Assembly (NCBI GenBank): GCA_964409645.1
Contig: CAYPEK010000024.1
Span: forward strand, 1 to 45,874
Length of the DNA: 45,874 bases
Direction: 5' to 3'
Source: CAYPEK01 sp964409645
GTDB taxonomy: Bacteria > UBP15 > UBA6099
Shown here: positions 8,432 to 17,334 of the stretch, piece after piece
Layout: each line of letters begins with the position of its first letter
Numbering within the stretch: position 1 is the first letter of the stretch
The notes under the pieces: model-generated
Told to the model about the DNA's origin: nothing
Database searches by the model: none
What the model saw: only the letters and a program-made list of their open reading frames with translations
Position numbers and translations under genes: made by a program

Positions 8432-9610
8432 ATGAAAAATTGGAAAATAACATTTTTTTGTTTCGTTCAAATATGTACGTTAGTCTCGATTTTAGGATGC
8501 AGTAATTCTGTTAAGCCGGTCCATAAAAGTTCGGCGACCGAATGGACGTCTTTCAGGGGAAATCTTCCGCAAGCGGACGGAACGGCAACAGAAAAAATAA
8601 AGCCTCCGCTGTATGAATTCTGGACTTTCAAAGCGAAAGACGAAATTCGCTCGTCGCCGGTGCTTTCAAAAGGGATTCTGGTGTTCGGCTCGAACGATGG
8701 AAGCGTGTACGGAGTTAATCCTGACTCTGGTAAAAAAATCTGGGAATTCAAAACGGAAGATGTGATTATTGCCTCACCTTTGGTTATAAATGATCGCGTT
8801 TACATCGGTTCATTCGATAAATATTTTTATGAGCTCGATTTAAAAACAGGCAGGATGCTGCGCAAGTTCGAAACTTCGTTGAATAAGAAAGGTCAAAAAT
8901 CAGTCAATTCCGGATGCGTAATAAAAAGCTCCGCGGCAACCGACGGCAGAAGTGTTTTCTTCGGCTGCAATGACAGGCGGATTTATGCTCTCGACCTGAA
9001 CACGTTTCAAATCAGATGGACTTACCAGACGAATGACTGGGTTGAAGCTGCTCCTCTTGCCATAGATGGTCGGGTATATTGCGGATCGAACGACGGGAAC
9101 ATGTATGCATTCGATGCCGATAGCGGAGTGAAAATCTGGGAATTTCCGACTTCCAACAGTGTTTATTCGACGCCCGCTATTTTAGACGGAAATTTGTATT
9201 TCACATCGTGGGACGGGAATGTCTATTCGATTAAAGCAGAAACCGGCCAACTGGTGTGGAAGACGAAAATCGACGAACAGGCGTCGGCGTCGCCGGCCAT
9301 AGTGGGCGGAACATTGGTTGTGGGCGGAATGTTCAATGGAGGGTTGGCCGGAATCGATGTGAAATCAGGAAAAATAAAATGGGAAATGAACACAAGCGGA
9401 GGATTCGATGCCGGTCCTTCGGTGTCAGGAAATATTGTATATGTCGGATCGATGGATAATTATTTGTACGCTGTAAACCCTGATGATGGAAAAGTAATCT
9501 GGAAAGTTTTGCTGAAGGATACAATTCGGGATTCATGCGCAATTGCAAACAATGCTTTATATGTGGGGACAAGACGTGGAGTGATGCACGCTTTTACTCC
9601 CGGAAAATGA
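8432..9610 (+). CDS. PQQ-type beta-propeller lipoprotein (BamB-like)
   Basis: Exported lipoprotein of 392 residues. A signal peptide ends in the lipobox ILGC (about residues 20-23), so the mature protein would be lipid-anchored. The rest is a chain of PQQ-enzyme-type repeats with recurring patterns such as VYGVNPDSGKKIWEF, YALDLNTFQIRWTY, MYAFDADSGVKIWEF and LYAVNPDDGKVIWKV, enough for a seven- or eight-bladed propeller. BamB of the outer-membrane assembly machine has this architecture, but so do many unrelated envelope proteins, and no other bam gene is near. It has weak upstream signals in an AT-rich leader (8325-8431). Confidence 0.85.
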   Translation: MKNWKITFFCFVQICTLVSILGCSNSVKPVHKSSATEWTSFRGNLPQADGTATEKIKPPLYEFWTFKAKDEIRSSPVLSKGILVFGSNDGSVYGVNPDSGKKIWEFKTEDVIIASPLVINDRVYIGSFDKYFYELDLKTGRMLRKFETSLNKKGQKSVNSGCVIKSSAATDGRSVFFGCNDRRIYALDLNTFQIRWTYQTNDWVEAAPLAIDGRVYCGSNDGNMYAFDADSGVKIWEFPTSNSVYSTPAILDGNLYFTSWDGNVYSIKAETGQLVWKTKIDEQASASPAIVGGTLVVGGMFNGGLAGIDVKSGKIKWEMNTSGGFDAGPSVSGNIVYVGSMDNYLYAVNPDDGKVIWKVLLKDTIRDSCAIANNALYVGTRRGVMHAFTPGK

Positions 9611-9625
9611 CGAAAAACATATTTG

Positions 9626-9634
9626 TGGTATAAT
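9626..9634 (+). promoter_or_regulatory. extended -10 promoter of the cNMP-domain protein
   Basis: TGGTATAAT upstream of the 9665 gene, with no convincing -35 box. It is the same nine-base element as at 6363 and 34611. A Shine-Dalgarno AAGGAG follows at 9651-9656. Confidence 0.5.
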
Positions 9635-9664
9635 TGTTAAATTATATTTTAAGGAGAAACATCT

Positions 9665-12600
9665 ATGTCAAACGGCGCTGGGGGACAGCAGATAAGAAAT
9701 CTACAGCCCGGTGAATACCTTTGCTATCAAGGTGAAGAGAGCAACGAAATATTTGTTCTTAGGTCAGGCATATTACACATCTATATAGTTGACGCCGAAG
9801 GTGTCGCGACAAAAGAAGTGGTCGAGTCCGAAGGCATGCTAATAGGTGTTGTTGACCAGCCGGGCTCTTTCATAGGTGAAATCGGAGCGATACTTAAAGA
9901 GAAGAGATCGGCTTCGATTAAAGTTTCGGACGACGGACCGGCCCAGATATTGGTTATCAATCTTCGTGGAAGAGGTTTTGCCGACACTGTCACTCAAAAT
10001 CCCAAGATAGGATTCTCTCTGTCGAAAACGATTGCTCAGCGGTTGGGCATGACGAGCAAAAGCATCAAAAGAAGCGATGCGCTAACCGTGAAGGCGAAGG
10101 ATCGGCTGGATAATTATACAAAAGCTTTCTTTGAAATTTTCTCCGAGCTTGAGAGTTCCGCACAGGCAAAAGGAGTACAGCTCCCGATTATAGAAGAGGC
10201 GAAAAAATCGATCACTTACCAGCTCGGTAAGACCGCAAATAAATTCGGTACAATTCCGATAGACATACTCGGAACGATCGGCGTTCCGTTCCCAAGCCAC
10301 AATGCCGTATATCACAACAGGATTGAAATGAAAGAAGTCGGCTCTCAGCCGTCGCCCGAACCCATGGGGCCGCCGAAACCCGGCGTTGCGGCATTCGAGT
10401 CGGGTAAGGTTGTATGCGAGGACGGAGCTGTTGACCAAAATCTTTATTTTCTGCTTGCAGGAAAACTCGAAGTATTCATAGGGATGCGCACTATTGAGAT
10501 TATCGATGAAAAGGGCGCGATATTCGGCGAAAACGCTCTTTTCGGCGGAATGGAGAGAAGCAGCGGCATTAGAGCGTTGACTGATGTTCACGCGATGCCG
10601 TTGCCGGCGGCTTCGATCGAAGCATATTTTATGAAGAAACCGCCGCTTGTCGTTCATGCGTTGAAGATGTATGCAAAACGGTTGCCGAAACTCAACAGCA
10701 CGATGATTCATTCGGCGCAACAAATGACTCAGGCGCTGAACCTCTTGGGAAGTCTGCCTGAGGGATGCCTGACAACATATTACACGTTCTCGACCAAGCT
10801 CAAAACGGAATCCGGCGCGATGGCGCAGGATGTCGCCCACTTAATCGAAAAAGCAGAGCATTTATATGCGGAACTCTATGCGGATTTCGAGGCCATAAAC
10901 GCCGAATACGAACATATTTGTCAGGAAATAGGATACAAACCCAAGGCATTCACTGCCTCGTCAAAATCTTCGCTGGCGCTTGCACCCGCTAAATTCAACT
11001 TTGCAACGAAAACCGATGAACTCGAATCTCTGGACTGCGACCATATAAATTTCGTGCTTAATCCTAAAAACGACATGTTCAGAGCCTGCGGAATCGAGAA
11101 CAGCCATGTTGATCTTCTGAAACAGGCGAAAATATCGGAATCCAACTGGAAAGAATTCCTGTTCGGTAGAATTATCAATTTCGGCGATTCGTTCCCCAAA
11201 CAATTCATAACGTTTGATATCGATTCGGGAGGAGTCCAAACCCAGCCGCGAGAGTATATTATCAGAGGACTTCAGTTCATAATCGAACGCATGGAACAGC
11301 AGGTCGCAATCCTTTACAAAGACAACGCGTGCAATGAAGTAATGTATATTCCGGACTTCGTGAAGATCGAGACCGAGGAGCTTGTTGACGAAGCAACGAT
11401 CATGGCGATACTGGACGCTTTCCGAAAGAGTCCCGACGACCGCGATAACCTCGCCAAACTTAACGCGCTTTACTGGGATTTGATCATCGGAACGGTCCTC
11501 AAAAAACTTCCCTACGTAAAAGAAAATCAGTTGCAATTTGAGGACAAAGACCTTGAAGTCGTCAATTTCGGTATGATAGACGCGCAATTCCTGCCCGAAA
11601 ACACAAACGTAATCAACCAGATTGAAGAAGACAAAACTTTCGATGCTGGCGAGGATTTTCCGATACAGTTCATCTATCTTTCCAATATGCTTCAGGACGT
11701 TTACAAGGATGCTTTTGGTTTCAACAAATCGTTAAAACTCGAAGAAGAACGCAAGCAGACTTACAATCTGGTATCCGCATGTCAGGAAAGAATAAAAGTT
11801 CTTGTAAAGGGAAGGGCGGATATGGCTGCTTCTTTCCCGGGAGGACAAGGCGCCGCGCAACTCATACAGAAGTATGACGGCCTTGTCAGGAATATGGCCG
11901 CTCTCGAAAGAAAGATGAAGGCAGGACGATCGATATCCAATGAAGAAAGAGCGAAGATTGTTCAGGCGAAGAATATCAAGAACCAGATGTTCACTCAGAT
12001 TCAGAATTTCCTGACGGCATTGAAAGGTCGTGTGTCGGACGATCAACTTGGACAATTCAGAAACTGGGGAGAGGAATTGGAGAAAAAAGTTCTTGAAGAC
12101 CTCGCTCTGCAGGAACTGGCGGCAAAAAAAGACGAAATTGTAAAACAGCACAGCGACTGGATGAAAGCCATCACGACAAAGACACGCGAAACAACTTATA
12201 AGAATGAAATGATAAGAATAAAGAAATTCGTGCAGATGATGGCCAAGAAAGCTCAGATAGATCCGACGGCCGTGCTTGTAAACGTCAGGGATATTGCAAC
12301 GAGAACGAGAGTCAAGAAAGCGATCGACTTGTTCCTGCGCGATGATGTTGACCCTGAAATATTCGATCCGAAACAGGCCAGAATCAAACAACTCGGCATA
12401 CCGAAGCTGCTGTTGGTGCCCGGAAGCGGAAATGCTGTTTACGACTGGGAAAAACATATTTTCATGGTTCCGTTGATCCCGCCCAGATCGCTCGAAGAAT
12501 CGATCGCCAACGCATTCGTCGAATTCCATTGGGACATGGACGACGACAAGAGCCTGCGAGAAAGCTATGGCCAATTGAAGATTTACAGCAAACTTTCTAT

Positions 12601-12736
12601 TACAAAGCTGAAAGCTCAGCTTTGTAAGGATTACATTGTATGGGCCACTCAGGAATCAAAAGGATGGAAGAAACTGGATAAGGAAGTCAGGCCTTGGTTC
12701 CAAGTTAAGATAGGAAAGCAGAAGATAGATAAGTAG
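9665..12736 (+). CDS. large protein with two cyclic-nucleotide-binding domains and uncharacterised C-terminal region
   Basis: 1023 residues, cytoplasmic, with no signal peptide or membrane segment. CNBD1 (about residues 12-135) begins with QPGEYLCYQGEESNEIFVL and contains a phosphate-binding-cassette-like segment, GEIGAILKEKRSAS. CNBD2 (about 235-345) has LYFLLAGKLEVFIG and FGENALFGGMERSSG, where the cassette is degenerate. The remaining 650 or so residues match nothing I recognise: an alpha-rich part, a charged probable coiled-coil stretch (about 690-870) and a C-terminal domain with a VPLIPPRSLEES motif and several Trp residues. No HTH, kinase, cyclase or GGDEF signature is visible, so this is not a CRP-type regulator. 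It has its own extended -10 promoter and is followed by a strong terminator, so it is monocistronic. Confidence 0.8.
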   Translation: MSNGAGGQQIRNLQPGEYLCYQGEESNEIFVLRSGILHIYIVDAEGVATKEVVESEGMLIGVVDQPGSFIGEIGAILKEKRSASIKVSDDGPAQILVINLRGRGFADTVTQNPKIGFSLSKTIAQRLGMTSKSIKRSDALTVKAKDRLDNYTKAFFEIFSELESSAQAKGVQLPIIEEAKKSITYQLGKTANKFGTIPIDILGTIGVPFPSHNAVYHNRIEMKEVGSQPSPEPMGPPKPGVAAFESGKVVCEDGAVDQNLYFLLAGKLEVFIGMRTIEIIDEKGAIFGENALFGGMERSSGIRALTDVHAMPLPAASIEAYFMKKPPLVVHALKMYAKRLPKLNSTMIHSAQQMTQALNLLGSLPEGCLTTYYTFSTKLKTESGAMAQDVAHLIEKAEHLYAELYADFEAINAEYEHICQEIGYKPKAFTASSKSSLALAPAKFNFATKTDELESLDCDHINFVLNPKNDMFRACGIENSHVDLLKQAKISESNWKEFLFGRIINFGDSFPKQFITFDIDSGGVQTQPREYIIRGLQFIIERMEQQVAILYKDNACNEVMYIPDFVKIETEELVDEATIMAILDAFRKSPDDRDNLAKLNALYWDLIIGTVLKKLPYVKENQLQFEDKDLEVVNFGMIDAQFLPENTNVINQIEEDKTFDAGEDFPIQFIYLSNMLQDVYKDAFGFNKSLKLEEERKQTYNLVSACQERIKVLVKGRADMAASFPGGQGAAQLIQKYDGLVRNMAALERKMKAGRSISNEERAKIVQAKNIKNQMFTQIQNFLTALKGRVSDDQLGQFRNWGEELEKKVLEDLALQELAAKKDEIVKQHSDWMKAITTKTRETTYKNEMIRIKKFVQMMAKKAQIDPTAVLVNVRDIATRTRVKKAIDLFLRDDVDPEIFDPKQARIKQLGIPKLLLVPGSGNAVYDWEKHIFMVPLIPPRSLEESIANAFVEFHWDMDDDKSLRESYGQLKIYSKLSITKLKAQLCKDYIVWATQESKGWKKLDKEVRPWFQVKIGKQKIDK

Positions 12737-12768
12737 GCTGCATTTTTTGAGAAAAATTCAAACACAAG

Positions 12769-12794
12769 GCTTCACGAAAATCGTGGAGCTTTTT
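12769..12794 (+). terminator. intrinsic terminator after the cNMP-domain gene
   Basis: GCTTCACGA (12769-12777), loop AAA, TCGTGGAGC (12781-12789), then TTTTT. The nine-pair stem has one wobble pair. Confidence 0.85.
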
Positions 12795-12819
12795 GTTTAT
12801 GTGAAGGAATATATGATAG

Positions 12820-14121
12820 ATGAATTATTCGGACGCAATAAAATATCTTAACAATTTTACGAATTATGAGAAGAAAGCGCATAAGCTAAAGAGTCGTTTC
12901 AGCCTTAAGCCGATCGCTTCATTGATGGATGGTTTGAATCATCCTGAAATGGCATTTCCGTCTGTGCATATAGCGGGTACGGTAGGAAAAGGCTCAACGG
13001 CGAATATGATTGCATCGGTACTAACTGAAAGTGGATACAAGACAGGTTTATACACATCTCCCAATCTGTTGGATATCAGAGAAAGAATTGCCATAGATAG
13101 AAAGATGATAAGTAAAAAAAGATTCTCTGAGGTGATGGAGAGAGTAAAGTCGTTTGCAAAGGACGAAACAGAAAAATATACATATTTCGAAATCCTAACA
13201 GCCTGCGCATTCATGTATTTTTGTGAAGAAAAAATTGATATTGCAGTGATTGAAACAGGGCTCGGGGGGAGACTCGACGCAACAAATATTGTTCCCGGTT
13301 TCGTCTCCGTGATTACCCCGGTCGGATACGACCACAGACAGGTGCTCGGAAATACTTTATCTCTGATCGCGTATGAAAAAGCCGGCATAATAAAGAGGAA
13401 CTCAATAGTAATCTCCGTAGCGCAAAAGAACGCTGCGAGAAATGTAATTGTAAATAAATGCAAATCAACGAAATCCGGCCTGTATTTTGCCTCTCCGAAA
13501 AATGTTATTAAAAAAGCAACTGACAGAGAATGTGATGAATATACCCTGAATAGCAACTTCTTTAACGGAGTAAAAATTAATTTGCCGCTGAAAGGCGAGT
13601 ATCAGAAGACAAATCTTTCTGTGGCCGTACAAACACTCGAAAAGCTTAAAGATTTGGATTACAGGATACGCCCTGAAGCTGTTTCAAAAGGAATGCGGAA
13701 GATCACATTCCCGGGTAGGATGGAAAAAATTTGTTCGGAGAAAAACAATATTGAGTTTCTTTTAGACGGAGCACACAATCAGCCTGCGGCAAAAGCTCTC
13801 GTTGAAAGTCTTGTAAAGATAAAAAACAAAAAGGATATCATTTTCATTTTGGGCTTTATGAAGGACAAGGAAATTGATTTAGTCCTTAAGGAACTTTCGA
13901 AAGTATCACAAAATGTTATTGCAGTGTCTTTACCTTACGATAGAGCGATAGATAAAGAGAGTTTATATGAATCTGCTCATAAGTATTTCAAGACGGTGCG
14001 CAAAGCGGATTCATTAAAGAGTGCGATTGATCTTGCGAATGAATATTACGGGAAGAAGGATTTAATAGTTGTTACCGGTTCTCTTTATGCGGTTGCAGAA
14101 GCGAAAAAAGTTCTTCGTTAG
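12820..14121 (+). CDS. folC: folylpolyglutamate synthase / dihydrofolate synthase
   Basis: Mur-ligase family enzyme of 433 residues adding glutamate to (dihydro)folate. The ATP-binding loop is HIAGTVGKGSTANM; the folC signature ETGLGGRLDATN follows, then SVITPVGYDH, AYEKAGIIK with the lysine that is usually carboxylated, and the C-terminal LLDGAHNQPAA. The start ATG at 12820 follows AAGGA with a longish spacer; a nearby ATG at 12813 is out of frame. It is transcribed alone between two terminators, though the promoter is not obvious. Whether it has both synthase activities cannot be judged from sequence. Confidence 0.95.
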   Translation: MNYSDAIKYLNNFTNYEKKAHKLKSRFSLKPIASLMDGLNHPEMAFPSVHIAGTVGKGSTANMIASVLTESGYKTGLYTSPNLLDIRERIAIDRKMISKKRFSEVMERVKSFAKDETEKYTYFEILTACAFMYFCEEKIDIAVIETGLGGRLDATNIVPGFVSVITPVGYDHRQVLGNTLSLIAYEKAGIIKRNSIVISVAQKNAARNVIVNKCKSTKSGLYFASPKNVIKKATDRECDEYTLNSNFFNGVKINLPLKGEYQKTNLSVAVQTLEKLKDLDYRIRPEAVSKGMRKITFPGRMEKICSEKNNIEFLLDGAHNQPAAKALVESLVKIKNKKDIIFILGFMKDKEIDLVLKELSKVSQNVIAVSLPYDRAIDKESLYESAHKYFKTVRKADSLKSAIDLANEYYGKKDLIVVTGSLYAVAEAKKVLR

Positions 14122-14139
14122 TTAAAAGTATAATAACAA

Positions 14140-14175
14140 AAAAAGCCCTGCATTTATTGAAATGCAGGGCTTTTT
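14140..14175. terminator. strong bidirectional terminator
   Basis: Perfect 16-pair inverted repeat (14140-14155 with 14160-14175, loop ATTG). A-runs on one side and T-runs on the other let it serve both the rightward folC and the leftward gene at 14194. Confidence 0.95.
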
Positions 14176-14193
14176 GCTTTTAAATGATTACGA

Positions 14194-15189
14194 TCAATTC
14201 TTGTCCGACAGCGTTCTTCCCTTGAAGAAGTCGGTCCAAAGATTGTCCGGCAGATCGGGGTTAACCGTGAGGTCTGAGAACATCATTACGTTAACCAGCT
14301 TGCCGTTTTCATATTCCTGAAGGCCGACGAACATGAGATTGCTGGGATCGATGAATGTTTCAACTTTTGTAATTCCTCTGTTAGCTTTAACATTCTTCGG
14401 AACCATCGTGAGCTGATATACGGTCGCCGGTTTTTTAATGTTCTTCTTTAATGAGAGCCAGCCTGTTGATTTATTGAGATCATAGTCCTCTTTTGTGTAA
14501 AGCGGCACCTTCTTGATGGTGACATTGCCGTCTTTAAAATAGCGGTCGTATCTCTTCATCGTCTTTCCAATTGCGAGATCTTCCACCGTATTCCCACGAA
14601 GATCTCTCATTTTTTCGATCGGCTTATGATAAACTTCTTTCCGTGAAGCAATCATGAGAATCTTAATCGCTGCTTTCCACATCATTTCGATGGGAAGCGC
14701 TTCGAATTGTTTATTGTTGAGATACGGGAACACTATATAAACTTCTTTACTGTCTTTCTCTCCGAAATTCAGCGTTGTGCCTTTGGCATAAGTCAGCATA
14801 TAGGCCACTCCGCGATCTACTACACTGCCTTCATTCAAGTTTTCGTTGAGTGAAAGGTCGTATCCGATCAGCGATTTACCCGGTTTCTTGAATCTAAGGT
14901 CGAAAACGCGGTAGTCCCATTTTACTTTGGGGGGCTTATCGTCATCTTTGAAAAATTCAGGGTAGTTTTTAATGAAGTATTCAGTGCGGTAATTCCATGT
15001 GAAAAGTTTGCAGTGATACGTCTGGACATCTGCGTCCCATTTATTCGCAACTTTCGCCCATAATTCCTTGGGAGACGGATCCTTTTGTGCCGCGGGTTTA
15101 GCAGCAGGCTTTGCCGCGAATGCCGCCGCAGAAAAAATCAGGGCGAAAAACAGCGCAATTACTATTGATCTTTGCTTGTTTGAACCCAT
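14194..15189 (-). CDS. secreted protein, LolA/DUF1571-like fold suspected
   Basis: 331 residues from the chosen start. A signal peptide (Lys/Arg n-region, IVIALFFALIFSA core, cut near AFA) is followed by an Ala/Lys/Pro linker. The mature part alternates beta-type segments such as WDYRVFDLRFKKPGKSLIGYD, STGWLSLKKN and VYQLTMVPKN. That pattern and the late ITKVETFIDPSNLMFVGLQEY resemble outer-membrane lipoprotein-carrier-like proteins of the DUF1571 type, but this is a resemblance only. The frame is open 72 bases further upstream. I chose ATG 15189 because GAGGTGAT precedes it and the signal peptide starts there. A perfect palindrome lies in the leader. Confidence 0.75.
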   Translation of the reverse strand: MGSNKQRSIVIALFFALIFSAAAFAAKPAAKPAAQKDPSPKELWAKVANKWDADVQTYHCKLFTWNYRTEYFIKNYPEFFKDDDKPPKVKWDYRVFDLRFKKPGKSLIGYDLSLNENLNEGSVVDRGVAYMLTYAKGTTLNFGEKDSKEVYIVFPYLNNKQFEALPIEMMWKAAIKILMIASRKEVYHKPIEKMRDLRGNTVEDLAIGKTMKRYDRYFKDGNVTIKKVPLYTKEDYDLNKSTGWLSLKKNIKKPATVYQLTMVPKNVKANRGITKVETFIDPSNLMFVGLQEYENGKLVNVMMFSDLTVNPDLPDNLWTDFFKGRTLSDKN

Positions 15190-15235
15190 GTTGCTTATCA
15201 CCTCGTTTTTTTTGTCAGTATCATTTATATAAAGC

Positions 15236-15256
15236 CGTCTCATCTGAGATGAGACG
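15236..15256. repeat. perfect 9-bp inverted repeat, operator candidate
   Basis: CGTCTCATC-TGA-GATGAGACG lies directly downstream of a leftward TATGAT (15257-15262). It therefore covers the predicted transcription start of the 14194-15189 gene. No T-run follows, so a terminator is unlikely; a repressor site or a 5' leader hairpin are the two readings. Confidence 0.6.
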
Positions 15257-15262
15257 ATCATA
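15257..15262 (-). promoter_or_regulatory. possible -10 element (TATGAT)
   Basis: TATGAT on the minus strand just upstream of the palindrome and about 70 bases before the signal-peptide gene. No good -35 box was found. The rest of 15262-15396 is AT-rich spacer. Confidence 0.35.
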
Positions 15263-15421
15263 CCACCGAGTTTAGATTCTAACGATGTAGCGCCTGATTT
15301 TGAACAGTTTTTTTAAAAATATCGTTATGTGAATAAAAGAATCGCAAAAAAACAGGTTTGTAATAAAAAATGGCTTTATTAACATAAATTTTCTATCCTG
15401 TCTCAGAAAAGGTTAAACATG

Positions 15422-16399
15422 CTATATCATTCCAGCGCTGGCTTGCATTATTTTCCTTATAAAATCAACCTTATTTGATTTCTCTGGTACTATAGCTTCA
15501 CAGGACAAAAGAACGTCAAACCATTTTTCCGGCTGTGGTGAGCGAAGAATGCCTTCCAGATTATAAATGGAAATGTCATTTATAAGAGCTGCCTTTGCTG
15601 CTTGCATATCAGGCAGCAATTCTTCAGGAGTCGAATAATACGGCTCATCTTCCAGTTTTCCAACGTATGTTACCCCTATCGATATGCCTGCACGATCCCA
15701 TAAGGCTTTTTTCATATCGCTCATCACGCTGTAAAGATACCAACGGGCGTCTTTATGATTGATGAACGGTTTTAGATATCCGGCTATCATCGAGGTATAG
15801 AGCATAAAGCTGACAATATCCCAGTTAACAGGCGATATAGGCGTCTCTATGGCGTCCTGAATGCTGATCGTTCCTTTCACAAAATCCTCAGCGACATGAG
15901 CTGATGCCGCTGTCAGCACTTTTGTTCCTCTCGCGTGAAGTTTTTCAACTAAAAGTGAGTATTGAGAGGCGGCATCGTAAAAGCGGCCTCTGTCTCGGTT
16001 TTCCTTATATACCGAAACAAGATTTTTAATCAGATCGAGTCCTTTGGATTTTCTTACGAGCTCTGTTTGTTTGTATGGAGTCTCAAGGTCCACCGCAAGC
16101 CAAGGAATGCCGAATTTATTTGCGTCCGACCAATCATATATCCGTTCGACATAATTTTTGAAATCACTCGCGTTGCTTTCGCATGCCCAATATCCTATTT
16201 CGTCAGGTAAAAGCACCCACAGCATTACGGGAATTCCAGCCTGTTCGTATTCGGAAAGCATCTTCGCATAATCATCATTGATACTTCCTCCGGGAAATGC
16301 CATGCCAAGTGTTACATTATATTTCTTAAGCAGATTCATAACTTTTTGTTCAAGAGCTTCAGCCGGGGAGAAATATTCAGCCCATACCCTGATATTCAT
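15422..16399 (-). CDS. uncharacterised protein, probable TIM-barrel hydrolase-like
   Basis: 325 residues from ATG 16399, without signal peptide or membrane helix. I do not recognise the family. Alternating strands ending in small or acidic residues (VTLGMAFPGG, IPVMLWVLLPDE, IPWLAVDLETP, TKVLTAASAH, WDIVSFMLYTS, ISIGVTYVG, YNLEGIL) look like a (beta/alpha)8 barrel of the kind found in glycoside hydrolases. The acidic residues at strand ends (DE in LLPDE, D and E in VDLETP) could be catalytic, which is inference. The frame is open to a GTG at 16432, but AAGGCGG before 16399 and the natural start MNIRVWAEYF favour the shorter form. It stands alone, leftward. Confidence 0.7.
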   Translation of the reverse strand: MNIRVWAEYFSPAEALEQKVMNLLKKYNVTLGMAFPGGSINDDYAKMLSEYEQAGIPVMLWVLLPDEIGYWACESNASDFKNYVERIYDWSDANKFGIPWLAVDLETPYKQTELVRKSKGLDLIKNLVSVYKENRDRGRFYDAASQYSLLVEKLHARGTKVLTAASAHVAEDFVKGTISIQDAIETPISPVNWDIVSFMLYTSMIAGYLKPFINHKDARWYLYSVMSDMKKALWDRAGISIGVTYVGKLEDEPYYSTPEELLPDMQAAKAALINDISIYNLEGILRSPQPEKWFDVLLSCEAIVPEKSNKVDFIRKIMQASAGMI

Positions 16400-16485
16400 T
16401 TTGTATTCCGCCTTCCATGCCGAGTTCGGCACAATTTCCGTATGACAATTTTAATCATATAAAGGAAAAAACGGCAATAAAGTAA

Positions 16486-16491
16486 TATAAT
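16486..16491 (+). promoter_or_regulatory. -10 element of glycerophosphodiesterase gene
   Basis: TATAAT, 29 bases before the TTG start of the gene at 16515. No clear -35 box. Confidence 0.4.
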
Positions 16492-16514
16492 CATTACCTC
16501 GGGGGAAATGAATT

Positions 16515-17267
16515 TTGCTGGGAGCTGTCGATTTAAGAGGGATCGAAGTGATAGCGCACAGGGGAGCTTCAAAAGAAGCGCCCGAAAACACTATGTCTTC
16601 CTTTAGGCGTGCCGCGGAACTGGGCGCCGATTGGATCGAGTTGGACATAAGAAAAACAAAAGACGGTAAAGCAGTTGTCATTCATGACGGAAAACTGGAC
16701 AGGACAACAAACGGGAAAGGGCCGGTTCGCGATGTCAATGAATCTGAGTTGCTGAAACTTGATGCGGGATCGTGGTTCGGGAAGCAATTCGAAGGAGAAT
16801 GCATTCCGACGCTTGAAAAGGTTTTCCATTGGGCGTCGCTAAACATGATTAAACTTCATGTCGAAATAAAAGATTACGATCTCGAGAAAGTTTTGGTGGC
16901 GGCAGTGTGGGATTTCGACATGATTGAAAAGATAGTTGTGAGTTCGAGAAGTTTTCGAGTGCTCAAAAATTTCAGGAGTCTGGAACCGCGGGTTAAAGTT
17001 GCGCCCATTATTATTACATTTCCTAAAATCAATTTTCTTCAGCACGAATTTGCGCCTGAGTATTTGCATCTTTGGTCTGGAATTACATTAACAAAGAAGA
17101 TTGTCGATGCCGCGCATTCATCAAATATGCTGATTAATGCTTGGATGGTTGACTCGTTTAATCTGTTGCTCAGAACTGCCAGAAGAGGGGTCACCGGAGT
17201 TTTCACAAATGAGGTTTCGTCGATTAGAAGAACCATAGAGCAGGCTATGCCGAACAATTGGATATGA
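16515..17267 (+). CDS. glycerophosphodiester phosphodiesterase
   Basis: GDPD-family TIM-barrel enzyme of 250 residues that hydrolyses glycerophosphodiesters to glycerol-3-phosphate and an alcohol. Catalytic and metal residues are visible as IAHRGA (H15, R16), PENT (E24), ELDI (E42, D44) and IHD (H57). The start is unusual: an in-frame TGA lies at 16509, the nearby ATG at 16508 is out of frame, and GGGGGA at 16501-16506 points to TTG 16515. There is no signal peptide, so it is cytoplasmic, UgpQ-like. YqeY follows 67 bases later. Confidence 0.92.
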   Translation: MLGAVDLRGIEVIAHRGASKEAPENTMSSFRRAAELGADWIELDIRKTKDGKAVVIHDGKLDRTTNGKGPVRDVNESELLKLDAGSWFGKQFEGECIPTLEKVFHWASLNMIKLHVEIKDYDLEKVLVAAVWDFDMIEKIVVSSRSFRVLKNFRSLEPRVKVAPIIITFPKINFLQHEFAPEYLHLWSGITLTKKIVDAAHSSNMLINAWMVDSFNLLLRTARRGVTGVFTNEVSSIRRTIEQAMPNNWI

Positions 17268-17334
17268 TTTGTTTTAGTGTTATATTATTACGTGAAATAA
17301 ATCGCTTTAATATATCGAAAGGAAAGGTTAATAT

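Noticed and set aside
11732..12574. 280-codon open frame on the minus strand
   Set aside because: Antisense to the cNMP-domain protein, which has a promoter, ribosome site and recognisable domains. No motif is seen in the antisense frame.
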